This document shows, one piece after another, positions 52,497-62,098 of a DNA stretch of 64,000 nt. A program made the position numbers and the translations under genes. This DNA is from Streptomyces sp. NRRL F-5135. GTDB lineage: Bacteria; Actinomycetota; Actinomycetes; Streptomycetales; Streptomycetaceae. The DNA lies in the NCBI RefSeq assembly GCF_000719775.1, contig NZ_JOHR01000003.1, positions 62,001 through 126,000 of the forward strand. The letters are read 5' to 3'. How positions within the stretch are numbered: the first letter of the stretch is position 1; each line of letters opens with the position of its first letter. The notes beneath the pieces are model-generated. The model did not search any database, was not told where the DNA came from, and was given only the letters and a program-made list of their open reading frames with translations.

Positions 52497-54233
52497 TCAG
52501 GGGGAGGCGGTGGGGGGCGGCTGTTCCCGGGCGGGCGGCTGCTGGGCGGAGGACCGGTGTGCCTCCAGCACGCCCGTCCGTTTGCGCTGGACGAGCCAGT
52601 AGTACGTGAAGCCGCCTCCGGCGACGATGCCGACGAAGAGGAACGCTCCCCAGCGCAGATACCAGTGGTGCGGGCCGGTCGCGTTGTAGACCTCGGGGCG
52701 CGGCCACGCGAGGTTGAGCGCCATCCCGATACCCCACAGCACGGCCAGGACGTTGACCGGCAGCCCGAGCCGGCCGAGCGAGAAGCGGCCCTCGGCCGGC
52801 CGCCAGGTGCCCCGCAGCCGCCGGATCATCAGGGGCGTGGTGACCAGCAGATAGGCCACGTAGATCATGATGATCGCGATGCTCGTGATGACCGAGAAGA
52901 TCTGCGGCTGGTTGATGTTGAGGAGGAGGATGCAGACGGCGATCAGCCCGATGACGACAGCGGGGACCACGGGCGTCCCGAACCGCGGGCTCACCCGGGC
53001 CAGCAGCGAGGACGCCGGCAGGCAGTTGTCGCGGGACATCGCGAACGCAAGCCGGATACCGGCCGCGTGCACGGCCAGCGCGCAGACCGTGATGGCGACC
53101 ACCACGCACCACAGCACGATCTGGCCGACGGTCGGGCCGAGCGTGGAGAGCACCACGTACTGGAGGCCGTCCACGACCAGCGCCTTGGCGTGCAGGTCGG
53201 GTACGGCCAGGAGGGCGAACAGCAGGATCAGCCCGCCGATGAGGAACGAGGCGATCAGCGCGCGCAGGATGGCGCGCGGCGCGTTGCGGCTGGGGTCGCG
53301 CGACTCCTCACCCAGCGAGGACGCCGTGTCGAAGCCGTACATGACGTACGCGGAGGCGAGCGAGGCGGTGAGGAAGGCGCCGAGGTAGCCGAGCGGCTGA
53401 CCGGCGCCGTAGCCGTCCGTGCGCACGATCGCGGCGGGGCCGCGGGTGATGTGCGCGGCCAGCAGCAGGACCAGGACGACAGCCGCGATCAGCTCGATCA
53501 TCACACCGGCGGAATTGATGCTCGCCATCAGCTTGACGCCGTAGGCGTTGACCAGCGTGGTGAAGAGGATCAGGACCGTGCCCAGCAGAACGGCGTTCTG
53601 TGCCGCGTCGGTGGGGCCGTGCCCGGTGCCGACGAACTGGAAGAAGGCGGAGATCTGCGGCAGTGTCACCTGGTAGGCGAGCGCGACGGCCGCGAGCGAG
53701 ACCATGGTGGCCGTCGTCATCATCCAGCCGCCGAGCCAGCCGACATGGGGACCGCCGAGCTTCTTCGACCAGTTGTAGACCGAACCGGCGACGGGATAAC
53801 TGGCGGCCAGCTCGCAGAAGCACAGGGCCACCATCAGCTGGCCGAGGAACACCATGGGCCAGGACCACCAGTAGGCCGGACCGGCGAATTTGACGCCGAA
53901 GTAGAAGAGCTGGAAGGTTCCGGTGAGGATGGAGATGTAGCTGATTCCGGCCGCGAAGGTGTGGAAATTGCCGAGGGTGCGCTTCAGTTCCGGTTTGTAG
54001 CCGAACGCTCTGAGCGACTCGTCGTCGTCAAGGTCCGAGGCTTGTCGGGCTTCCGCACGGGTCCGGCGGGCCCGGCGGGCTCGGCGGAGGTGCTCGTCGC
54101 CGCTGTCACGGCGGTCGTCCGGTGGGCCGGCCCTCTCCGGTGACCCGCCGGGCTCCTTCGGTGACCCGTCCGCCTCTTCCGGTGACCCGTCGGGCTCTTC
54201 CCGCGACCCGCCCGCGTCCGGCCCCCGCCTCAC
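52497..54233 (-). CDS. APC-superfamily amino-acid/choline-type permease
   Basis: 578 aa from GTG 54233, which overlaps the stop of the ALDH gene upstream (GTGA); this coupling decides the start. About 12 membrane helices begin at GNFHTFAAGISYISILTGTF. The APC consensus is visible in AGSVYNWSKKLGGPHVGWLG and YGFDTASSLGEESRDPSRNA. It resembles the GABA/choline branch of APC permeases. The N-terminal 75 residues are a charged tail with four tandem copies of a GSPEEPD-like unit and Arg-rich sequence. It would import the substrate for the flanking oxidoreductases. Confidence 0.87.
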   Translation of the reverse strand: MRRGPDAGGSREEPDGSPEEADGSPKEPGGSPERAGPPDDRRDSGDEHLRRARRARRTRAEARQASDLDDDESLRAFGYKPELKRTLGNFHTFAAGISYISILTGTFQLFYFGVKFAGPAYWWSWPMVFLGQLMVALCFCELAASYPVAGSVYNWSKKLGGPHVGWLGGWMMTTATMVSLAAVALAYQVTLPQISAFFQFVGTGHGPTDAAQNAVLLGTVLILFTTLVNAYGVKLMASINSAGVMIELIAAVVLVLLLAAHITRGPAAIVRTDGYGAGQPLGYLGAFLTASLASAYVMYGFDTASSLGEESRDPSRNAPRAILRALIASFLIGGLILLFALLAVPDLHAKALVVDGLQYVVLSTLGPTVGQIVLWCVVVAITVCALAVHAAGIRLAFAMSRDNCLPASSLLARVSPRFGTPVVPAVVIGLIAVCILLLNINQPQIFSVITSIAIIMIYVAYLLVTTPLMIRRLRGTWRPAEGRFSLGRLGLPVNVLAVLWGIGMALNLAWPRPEVYNATGPHHWYLRWGAFLFVGIVAGGGFTYYWLVQRKRTGVLEAHRSSAQQPPAREQPPPTASP

Positions 54234-55699
54234 TCGAACCACCGTTGCGGCCGGGGCGCGAGGTTGCGCCACACGTGCTTGGCCTCCTGGTACTCCGCGA
54301 GCCCGGCCGGCCCCAGCTCACGGCCGAAGCCGGACTGCTTCATCCCACCCCACTCGGCCTGCGGCACGTAAGGCTGGAAGTCGTTGATCCATACGGTGCC
54401 GGCCCGGATCCGCGCGGCCACCCGGTGTGCCCGGCCGACGTCCTGCGACCACACCGCACCGGACAGGCCGTAGACCGTGTCGTTGGCGAGCAGGACCGCC
54501 TCCGCCTCGTCGCGGAACCGTTCGACCGTCAGGACGGGCCCGAAGGACTCGTCCCGTACGACCGTCATCTCCGGAGTGCACTCGTCCAGCACGGTCGGCA
54601 GGTAGTAGTAGCCGTCACGCAGCTCCGGGTCGTCCGGGCGCGCGCCGCCGCAGCGCAGCACGGCGCCCTCGGCGATTCCCGCCGCCACGTACGCCTCGAT
54701 CTTGTCGCGGTGCGCGGCGGAGATCAGCGGTCCGGTACGGGCGTGCTCGTCGAACGGCCCGCCCAGGGGGATCACGCGCGCCCTGGCGACGACGTCCTCG
54801 ACGAACGCGTCGTGCAGTTCGTCCTGTACGAGCAGCCGGGCGCCGGCGGAACAGACCTGCCCCGAGTGCAGGAACACCGCGGTCAGCGCGTAGTCGACGG
54901 CGGCCTCGTAGTCGGCGTCGGCGAAGACGACATTGGGGTTCTTGCCGCCCAGTTCCAGCGCCACCTTCTTCACGGTGGGGGCGGCAGCGGCCATGATCCG
55001 CCGGCCGGTGACCAGCCCGCCGGTGAACGACACCATGTCGACCCGCGGGTCCTCGGTGAGCGGCGCGCCGACGGCGGGACCGGTGCCGAGGACCAGGTTC
55101 GCGGTGCCGCCGGGGAGCCCGGCCTCCGTCAGCAGCCGCATCAGGAGGATCGCCGTATGCGGGGTCAGCTCGCTCGGCTTGAGGACGAAGGTGTTGCCGG
55201 CGCCGAGCGCCGGCGCGACCTTCCACGCGGTCTGCAGCAAGGGGTAGTTCCAGGGAGTGATCAGCGCGCACACCCCGACCGGCTCGTGCACCACCCGGCT
55301 GTCGATCCCCGGGTTTCCGGTGTCGACGATCCGGTCGGTGCCGCCCGCGGCGGTCAGGTTCCCGAAGTAACGGAAGCAGCTCGCGATGTCGTCCATGTCG
55401 TACTCGCTCTCCACGAGCCGCTTCCCGGTGTCCAGGGACTCGGCGCGGGCGAGCGCGGCCCTGTCGCGCTCCAGCAGGTCGGCGACGCGGAGCAGCAGCC
55501 GGCCGCGCTCCGCGGCCGGAGTGGCGGGCCACGGGCCCCGGTCGAAGGCGTCGCGGGCGGCGGCGACGGCCGCCGCGGCGTCCTTCGGCCCGCCCTCGTC
55601 CACGGCACCGGCCAGGGTGCCGTCCGCCGGGCAGCGGATCTCGCGCACCTGCCCACTGACGGCAGTGGTCCAGGTGCCGCCGATGAACAGCTCCGGCAT
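54230..55699 (-). CDS. betaine-aldehyde-dehydrogenase-like NAD(P) aldehyde dehydrogenase
   Basis: 489 aa. It has LITPWNYPLLQTAWKVAPAL, the base in ALELGGKNPNVVF, the nucleophile in SGQVCSAGARLLV, ESFGPVLTV, and the C-terminal MKQSGFGRELGPAGLAEYQE with KHVW. These last features are typical of BetB/GbsA-type enzymes, which turn betaine aldehyde into glycine betaine. With the GMC oxidoreductase and the permease it makes a plausible choline-to-betaine route or a related polyamine/amino-alcohol route. First gene of the operon; 97 nt separate it from the GAF regulator. Confidence 0.87.
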   Translation of the reverse strand: MPELFIGGTWTTAVSGQVREIRCPADGTLAGAVDEGGPKDAAAAVAAARDAFDRGPWPATPAAERGRLLLRVADLLERDRAALARAESLDTGKRLVESEYDMDDIASCFRYFGNLTAAGGTDRIVDTGNPGIDSRVVHEPVGVCALITPWNYPLLQTAWKVAPALGAGNTFVLKPSELTPHTAILLMRLLTEAGLPGGTANLVLGTGPAVGAPLTEDPRVDMVSFTGGLVTGRRIMAAAAPTVKKVALELGGKNPNVVFADADYEAAVDYALTAVFLHSGQVCSAGARLLVQDELHDAFVEDVVARARVIPLGGPFDEHARTGPLISAAHRDKIEAYVAAGIAEGAVLRCGGARPDDPELRDGYYYLPTVLDECTPEMTVVRDESFGPVLTVERFRDEAEAVLLANDTVYGLSGAVWSQDVGRAHRVAARIRAGTVWINDFQPYVPQAEWGGMKQSGFGRELGPAGLAEYQEAKHVWRNLAPRPQRWFE

Positions 55700-55796
55700 G
55701 AGGGCTCCTCCTACTCGGGCGGTGCACCCGGGGCGGTCAGGCCGGTCGTACGGCCCGCGCGAGGGGTGCTCTATCCACCGACAGTAAGGAGATACG

Positions 55797-57083
55797 TCAC
55801 GTTCCGCCTGCGGGAGGGCGGGCGGTACGCGGAAGGCGTTGCCGCGCGTCGAGTTCCTCGGCCCGCGCCCGCGCCGCCGGTCGCTGCGGTGCCGGGAGCG
55901 CGGCCGCGAGGGCCCGCCATACCGGCAGGTCGTCTTCGCCCCAAGGGCTGTACGCCCAGTCGGCCAGCAGCGTCGGGTCCTCCCGGGCGATCAGCGCCGC
56001 GCGCAACTGGTCGGCCAGCCGACGCCGCAGCCGTACGACGGCCGGGGCCCGCGAACCGGGCAGCAGCGGTCCCGCGTACGCGCCCATCGCGGAGGTCGTC
56101 GCCCCCGATGCCAGCAGCCGGACGACGGCGCCGTAGTCCGACTCGACGGACGGGGCCACCCGGTACGGGCGTGAGCGCAGCAGGCCGGGGCCGAGCAGCC
56201 CGCGCAGCCGGGAGAGCTCGGCGCGCAGGGTGACCGGGGTGACCGACTCGTCCTCGTACAGCTCCACCAGCAGTTCGTCGCCCGTGACACCCTCCGGGCG
56301 GAGCGCGAGCAGAGTCATGATCTCGCTGTGCCGACGGCTCAGGCGGACCGTACGCCCGCCCGCCCGCAGCAGCGCCTCGTCACGGCCGAGGACAGTGAGC
56401 CGTACGGAACCCGGCTCGGGCGCCGGGTCGAGCAGCGCCAGGTGCGACTCGGCCGCCCGCGCCACCGCGCCGACGAATCCCAGGCTGTGCGGGTGGGCCA
56501 GCCGGTCTCCGCCGGTGATGTCGACCGCGCCCAGCAGCCGTCCCGTCCGGGGGTCGTGCACGGGCGCCGCCGCACAGGTCCAGGGGTGCGCCGGCCGCTG
56601 GAAGTGCTCGGCGGCGAAGACCTGCACGGGCCGGTCGACCGCGATCGCCGTGCCGGGCGCGTTGGTGCCGGTGACGGCCTCCGCCCAGCAGGCCCCGGGG
56701 ACGAAGTTCATCCGGTCCGCCTGCCGTCGGGTCGCGCGGTGACCTTCGACCCAGAGCAGCCTGCCGTGCGCGTCGCACACCGCCATCAGATGGCGGCCGT
56801 CCAGCGCGTACGCGCCCATCAGCTCACGGAACAGGGGCATGGCCCCGGCCAGCGGATGGGCGTCCCGGTAAGCGGCCAGCTCGTCGTCGGACAACTCCAC
56901 CCGGGCCATGTCCTCCCGGCCGACCCGGGCACGGACCGAACGGCGCCAGGAATCCGCCACCACCGTCCGTACGGGACGCTCCACCCGACCCGTCGACGCG
57001 AAGGACTCGTACGCCCTGTGCAGCGCGCCCCGGCGCCGCACGGGGTCGGCGCCCGCTTCCAGGGCCACCCACGAGCCGGTCAA
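55797..57083 (-). CDS. GAF-domain transcriptional regulator (AcoR-like sensor without AAA+ domain)
   Basis: 428 aa. The sensor half resembles AcoR-type activators: VVADSWRRSVRARV, LMAVCDAHGRLLWVEGHRAT, MNFVPGACWAEAVTGTNAPG, then VQVFAAEHFQRPAHPWTCAA and VHDPRTGRLLGAVDITGGD. The second half has a winged-helix-like part (VRLSRRHSEIMTLLALRPEG, VTLRAELSRLRGLLG) in place of the sigma54-contact ATPase. Actinobacterial members of this type regulate adjacent aldehyde/alcohol dehydrogenases. It reads in the same direction as the betaine-type operon and precedes it, so it is its likely regulator. Confidence 0.82.
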   Translation of the reverse strand: MTGSWVALEAGADPVRRRGALHRAYESFASTGRVERPVRTVVADSWRRSVRARVGREDMARVELSDDELAAYRDAHPLAGAMPLFRELMGAYALDGRHLMAVCDAHGRLLWVEGHRATRRQADRMNFVPGACWAEAVTGTNAPGTAIAVDRPVQVFAAEHFQRPAHPWTCAAAPVHDPRTGRLLGAVDITGGDRLAHPHSLGFVGAVARAAESHLALLDPAPEPGSVRLTVLGRDEALLRAGGRTVRLSRRHSEIMTLLALRPEGVTGDELLVELYEDESVTPVTLRAELSRLRGLLGPGLLRSRPYRVAPSVESDYGAVVRLLASGATTSAMGAYAGPLLPGSRAPAVVRLRRRLADQLRAALIAREDPTLLADWAYSPWGEDDLPVWRALAAALPAPQRPAARARAEELDARQRLPRTARPPAGGT

Positions 57084-57210
57084 CCGCGCCTCCCCGGTCG
57101 GATGCCGCCGGACACGGCCCCATCCTCGCGCCGGCTCTCGCGGCCGGGCAAGCGTTTCGTCCCGTCCGCCGGTGCTCTTCTTGTCCCGTCCGCTTGTCCC
57201 GTCCGCGCTG

Positions 57211-58590
57211 TCAGCTCCGTTCCGTCGGCGGTACCGGCTCCGTCGGTTCCGTCAGCGTCCGTTGCTCTGTCGATCCCGCCGATCCCGCCCATTCCGCCAG
57301 GACGGTCGCGGGATCCGGGCCGCCCGCCCCCGCCGGGGCCCAGCGCCCGTGTTCCTCACGATACGGCCACCAGCGCCCGTCGTGGCCGAGGCGCAGCTGG
57401 AAGGGAGCGCCGGCCAGGGTCCAGCGGCCGCTGCCCGACTCGGCCCACGCGTCCGCCCGCCCGGCACCCGCCGTCACCTCCTCCCAGGCCGCGCCGAGCG
57501 ACGCCCGCGCGCGGGTCAGCGCCTCCGGCCCCAGGGGTGGCTCCTCTTCCTCCAGGACGGCCAGGGCCGCCGCGCCTCCGTGGTTCCAGGCCCGTACCGC
57601 CAGGTCCAGGTCGGCCGGCTCGCGGCCGCTGCCCGCGGCCAGCCGGGCCGCGAGGGCGGACGTGAGACGGGCGCCCGAGGTGGCGGCGAGCCGCACCGCG
57701 TCCTGACGCGATGACAGGTCCGATTCCACCGGCGTCCGCTCATGCCCCGGGGACAGCGCCTCCGACAGCAGGCGCAGCGCCCGCCCCGCCGCGTCCGCCG
57801 CCAACAGCTCGAGCGCATCGACATCGACTTCAGGGGGCGGCGCGGTTCCGGTGGCGAGGGCGGGGGGCTGTCCGGGCCCGGCGGGTAGCCCCGGGGGAGC
57901 GGGCAGCGGCGCGGGCGAGGCGTCCCGTGCGAAGGCGGCCGCGACCGGTACGCCGGCCGGGTCCCCGGGGCGCGCCACGTCCGGCTCCGTCGCCCCGGCC
58001 GGGGCGGTGGCGCGGCCGGCGCTCCGGGCCTGCAACTCCGCGAGGAGCCGGGGCTCCCCGCGTCCGCGCAGCAACAGCAGGACGAACGGGTCCTCGTCCA
58101 GCAGCCGCGCCACCTGGTAGCAGAGCGCGGCCGAGTGCGGACAGTGGTCCCACGCACCGCAGGCGCACTCCGCGTCCAGGTCGCCGATGCCGGGCAGCAG
58201 ATCGATTCCGGCGTCTGCCGCGTCCTCCACCAGGTGAGGTGGCATCTCCTGGTCCAGCAGCGCCGCGACATGACCCGCCCGGTCGGCCGCCATGTCCAGG
58301 AAGCGTTCCCACTCCCCCTCGCCCAGCGGCCGCCACAGCACGTCGCTGCGGCGCGCGGTGCCGTCCGGGTCCCGTACGACCGCGGTGACCCGGCCGGGGC
58401 GTACCGACACGGCGCCGACCGCGCCCGCCCTGGCGTGCCGCCGCCCCCTCTTCAGCTGCTCGCCGTCCAGCGCGGTGTCCTCCAGCGCCTTCAGCCAGGC
58501 CCGGCCCCACCAGGTCCGGGCGAAGGCGCGCCCGCGGGCGGGCGGCAGCGCGGCGAAGACGCGCTCGGTGTCGTCGTGCCCGTGGTTCAT
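57211..58590 (-). CDS. SWIM zinc-finger protein
   Basis: 459 aa from ATG 58590. The SWIM motif CxCxnCxH is seen in ECACGAWDHCPHSAALCYQV. The N-terminus FARTWWGRAWLKALEDTALD is typical of the actinobacterial SWIM proteins paired with SNF2 helicases. The rest is Ala/Pro-rich. SWIM domains bind DNA or protein. Its ATG overlaps the helicase stop (ATGA), so the two are made together. Confidence 0.87.
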   Translation of the reverse strand: MNHGHDDTERVFAALPPARGRAFARTWWGRAWLKALEDTALDGEQLKRGRRHARAGAVGAVSVRPGRVTAVVRDPDGTARRSDVLWRPLGEGEWERFLDMAADRAGHVAALLDQEMPPHLVEDAADAGIDLLPGIGDLDAECACGAWDHCPHSAALCYQVARLLDEDPFVLLLLRGRGEPRLLAELQARSAGRATAPAGATEPDVARPGDPAGVPVAAAFARDASPAPLPAPPGLPAGPGQPPALATGTAPPPEVDVDALELLAADAAGRALRLLSEALSPGHERTPVESDLSSRQDAVRLAATSGARLTSALAARLAAGSGREPADLDLAVRAWNHGGAAALAVLEEEEPPLGPEALTRARASLGAAWEEVTAGAGRADAWAESGSGRWTLAGAPFQLRLGHDGRWWPYREEHGRWAPAGAGGPDPATVLAEWAGSAGSTEQRTLTEPTEPVPPTERS

Positions 58591-61500
58591 CGGATGCTCC
58601 CTCGCAGCTCCACGAGATCCGCCAGTTCGGCGTCGGTCAGTTCGGTGAGGGCCGCCTCGCCGGAGCCGAGCACCGCGTCGGCCAGTTCCCGCTTGCGGGC
58701 CAGCATGGCGGCGACGCGGTCCTCGATCGTGCCCTCGGTGATCATCCGGTGCACCTGCACGGGCCGGTCCTGGCCGATGCGGTACGCGCGGTCCGTCGCC
58801 TGTGCCTCTACGGCGGGGTTCCACCAACGGTCGAAGTGCACGACGTGCTCGGCGCGGGTCAGGTTCAGCCCGGTGCCCGCGGCCTTCAACGAGAGCAGGA
58901 AGACCGGCACCTCACCGCTCTGGAACCGGTCGACCATGGCCTCGCGCTCGGCGACCGGGGTCCCGCCGTGCAGGCAGAGAGCGGGTACGCCGCGCTGCTC
59001 CAAGTGCAGCGCGAGCAGCCGCGCCATCTGTACGTACTGGGTGAAGACCAGGACGCTCGCCCCCTCGGCGAGGATCGTGCCGAGCAGTTCGTCCAGCAGC
59101 TCCAGTTTCCCGGAGCGGCCGACCAGCCGGGGCTGTTCCTCCTTGAGGTACTGCGCCGGGTGGTTGCAGATCTGTTTGAGCGCCGTGAGCAGGGTGACGA
59201 TCAGCCCCCGCCGTTCCATGCCGCCCGACGCGCCGATCGCCGCGAGGGTCTCCCTCACCACCGCCTCGTACAGGCCCGCCTGTTCCGCGGTGAGGGAGAC
59301 GGCACGGTCGGTCTCGGTCTTCGGCGGCAGCTCGGGCGCGATTCCCGGGTCGGACTTGCGGCGGCGCAGCAGGAAGGGACGGACCAGCGCGGCGAGCCGC
59401 TCGGCCGCGGCCGGGTCGCCGCCGCCCTCGATCGCCCGCGCGTAGCGGCCGCGGAAGGTACCGAGCCGGCCGAGCAGTCCGGGCGTCGTCCAGTCGAGGA
59501 TCGCCCACAGCTCGGAGAGGTTGTTCTCCACGGGCGTGCCGGAGAGCGCCACCTTCGCCCGGCCACCGATCAGGCGCAGCTGCCTGGCGGTGGCGGAGTA
59601 CGGATTCTTGATGTGCTGCGCCTCGTCGGCGACCACCAGGCCCCAGTCCGTCCTGGCGAGCGTGGCCGCGTCGAGCCGCATGGTGCCGTACGTGGTGAGG
59701 ACGAACTCGCCTGCCGCCGGTGTCGCGAGATCACGCCCGGCGCCGTGGTAGCGCCGTACGGGAGTGCCCGGCGCGAACCGCTCTATCTCGCGTTGCCAGT
59801 TGCCCAGCAGGGACGCCGGACAGACCACCAGGGTCGGCCCGGCCGTGGGACCGTGCCCGGAGTCCGGGAGGGCGGTGGGGAGGTGCTCGCCGGCCGGGTC
59901 TTCGCCCTGCCGGTGCAGGTGCAGTGCGATGAGGGTGATGGTCTTGCCCAGTCCCATGTCGTCCGCGAGGCAGCCGCCGAGGCCGAGTGAGGTCATGCGG
60001 TGCAGCCAGTTCAAGCCCCGGAGCTGGTAGTCGCGCAGCGTGGCGGCGAGCCCGGCCGGCTGTCCGATCCCGGCGAACGAGTCGTCGGGCCCGTCGGCGC
60101 CTTCCGGGGCGGTGATACGGTCCCGCAGCCGCGCGAGCGGTCCGGAGGCCCGGACCTCCACCCGCTCCCCGTCGATCTCGGTGGATCCGGTCAGGACGGC
60201 GCTGAGCGCGTCGATCGGGGTGAGCGAGCGGTCCGTGCGCCTGTCCTCCTGGTCACGGGCGCGCCGGGCCCGCGCGGGATCGACGAGCACCCACTGGTCC
60301 CGCAGGCGCACCAGAGGCCGGCCGGCCTCTGCGAGCCGGTCCAACTCGGCGCGGCCGAGCCGGTGGTCGCCCAGCGCGAACTGCCAGTGGAAGGTGAGGA
60401 GGGAGTCGGCCGAGAGGAACGGGGGCAGATGAGTTCCGGATGCTGCCTGTCCCGCGGGGCCCTGCGGATCGGTGGGTTCCTGGTACGGCGTGTCGGGCGC
60501 GCCAGGTGCCTGCTGTGTGAGCGGCGTGTCGCCTGTGACGTGTGTTCCGGGCGCGCTGGGAGACGGGCCGATGACGGCGCGGGCCGTGAACGTACGGACC
60601 AGTTCCCGGGGCCAGTGCACCTGGACGCCGAGCGCGCCGAGCGCCTCGGACGCGCGGCCCAGCAGTTCGGTGATCTCGTCGTCCGCGAGGTCGACGGCGT
60701 CCGGTACGGCGGCGGAGAGAAGCGGGCCGAGCGCCGGCCAGACGCGGGCCGCGCGGCGCAGGGCCAGCAGGGCGTCCCGGCGGGCGCGCGGGCCGAAAAC
60801 CGTACCGGTGGCCGCCCCGGACCATACGTCGGCGGCGTCGGCGACCACCGAGGGGTCGAGCACGCTGTGCATCTGGAGGACGGCCCGGAACGCGGGTCCG
60901 GGGGGCCGGGCCGTTGCCGGGGCGTCCTTCGCCCGGGGCCGCCGCGGACGGTCCTCGGGCGCGCACTCGGCGGCGGTCAGACCGGACACCTCGATGCGCA
61001 GCGAGAGACGTACGCCGGACTCGGTCGTGGCGGAGACGTCCGCGACCCAGTCACGTACCACGGCCAGGTGCGACGGGGCGGGGCGGCGCACCGGTGCGGC
61101 GGCGAAGGCCGGACCCGCCGCGACGAGCGGTGCGGCGGGCGTCCTGGGCAGCCCGTCCACGACCGCGTCGACGAACGACCTCAGCAGTCGCTCGGGGGCG
61201 GGCAGGAGAAGGGACCGCGGCGGTGCGGTGCCGAGCGGGACACTGTGCGCCACGGCCGGCATCGCCGCCGCGAGCAGGCGGACGCGCTCCTGGTCCTCGG
61301 CGGTGAGCGGGCCCGCCCGCCATGCGTCGTGGTCCGTGCCGGAGAGATCCGGCAGCAGCTTTCCGTCGGCGGCGATCCGCAGCGCGAGCAGGGCGGCCGC
61401 ACCCCAGAAGGCGGTGGACGGGGAAGCGTCGGGCGCCAGGCGCGCCCTGGTGAGGAGGGGCAGGGCGGTGGCGGTCGGGACCAGCAGCGCCTCAATCGTG

Positions 61501-61742
61501 CGGGTGTCGCCGTCGGGGCCGGCGGCGACCGTCAGTTCGCCCACCGCGCTCCGGTCCGTGGCGGCGGGGAGGTCGGGAGCCCCGGTGCCGTCCGGACGCC
61601 AGAAGGCGACCCTGCCGGTCCTGGCCGGATCCGAGGGGAGGAAAGCGGTGGAGCAGCGGGCGAGGTCGGTGACGCCGGTCGGTGGGCCGGCGAAGGAACC
61701 GTGGGAGCTGTGAGAAGGGCGGTGACGGTGGTGATGGGGCAC
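58587..61742 (-). CDS. SNF2-family DEAD/DEAH helicase-like ATPase
   Basis: About 1051 aa from GTG 61742; ATG 61799 would add 19 residues, and neither has a clear ribosome site. The ATPase core shows CLADDMGLGKTITLIALHLH (Walker A), VVADEAQHIKN (DEAQ box), ALSGTPVENNL, FTQYVQMARLLA and the last motif ATDRAYRIGQ. The N-terminal half is the SNF2_assoc type. Such proteins translocate on DNA and remodel protein-DNA complexes; bacterial members are linked to repair. Forms a two-gene operon with the SWIM protein. Confidence 0.9.
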   Translation of the reverse strand: MPHHHRHRPSHSSHGSFAGPPTGVTDLARCSTAFLPSDPARTGRVAFWRPDGTGAPDLPAATDRSAVGELTVAAGPDGDTRTIEALLVPTATALPLLTRARLAPDASPSTAFWGAAALLALRIAADGKLLPDLSGTDHDAWRAGPLTAEDQERVRLLAAAMPAVAHSVPLGTAPPRSLLLPAPERLLRSFVDAVVDGLPRTPAAPLVAAGPAFAAAPVRRPAPSHLAVVRDWVADVSATTESGVRLSLRIEVSGLTAAECAPEDRPRRPRAKDAPATARPPGPAFRAVLQMHSVLDPSVVADAADVWSGAATGTVFGPRARRDALLALRRAARVWPALGPLLSAAVPDAVDLADDEITELLGRASEALGALGVQVHWPRELVRTFTARAVIGPSPSAPGTHVTGDTPLTQQAPGAPDTPYQEPTDPQGPAGQAASGTHLPPFLSADSLLTFHWQFALGDHRLGRAELDRLAEAGRPLVRLRDQWVLVDPARARRARDQEDRRTDRSLTPIDALSAVLTGSTEIDGERVEVRASGPLARLRDRITAPEGADGPDDSFAGIGQPAGLAATLRDYQLRGLNWLHRMTSLGLGGCLADDMGLGKTITLIALHLHRQGEDPAGEHLPTALPDSGHGPTAGPTLVVCPASLLGNWQREIERFAPGTPVRRYHGAGRDLATPAAGEFVLTTYGTMRLDAATLARTDWGLVVADEAQHIKNPYSATARQLRLIGGRAKVALSGTPVENNLSELWAILDWTTPGLLGRLGTFRGRYARAIEGGGDPAAAERLAALVRPFLLRRRKSDPGIAPELPPKTETDRAVSLTAEQAGLYEAVVRETLAAIGASGGMERRGLIVTLLTALKQICNHPAQYLKEEQPRLVGRSGKLELLDELLGTILAEGASVLVFTQYVQMARLLALHLEQRGVPALCLHGGTPVAEREAMVDRFQSGEVPVFLLSLKAAGTGLNLTRAEHVVHFDRWWNPAVEAQATDRAYRIGQDRPVQVHRMITEGTIEDRVAAMLARKRELADAVLGSGEAALTELTDAELADLVELRGSIR

Positions 61743-62098
61743 AGCGAGGTCACATTCTTCAAGTTTGACTAGTGGGCGCGGCCGCCGAGGGTACCTCATG
61801 GCCCGCTCGAGCGGGCACCGGACAGGCGGCCGACTTGAGTGGGCACCTGTGGTCGATCCACGGGCACGTCAGGGCCGGCGGCGCGAGGGTGGCAACCGGA
61901 TTTTCCGGGACCCAGGGGTGTGGTCAACCCCACCTCCGGTCAACGGGAAACCCCACCGGATCCGGGTGGTGACCTCATGGTGGCGGGGTGTTGACCGAAC
62001 GTACGTTTTGGGAGGTCAAGCGCATTCCGCGTGACCTGGTGCCGAGAGGGGCACCAGCCTCAGCCGCCGCCGCGGCGGCCCGGAGACCGGAGACCGTG
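61743..62098. promoter_or_regulatory. divergent promoter region with GGTCAAC half-sites
   Basis: This 356-nt gap separates the divergent SNF2 and desaturase genes. GGTCAAC occurs at 61922-61928 and 61938-61944 (16 bp apart) and inverted as GTTGACC at 61990-61996. TTGACC there could also be a -35 element. These may be sites for a regulator of the desaturase. Confidence 0.45.
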
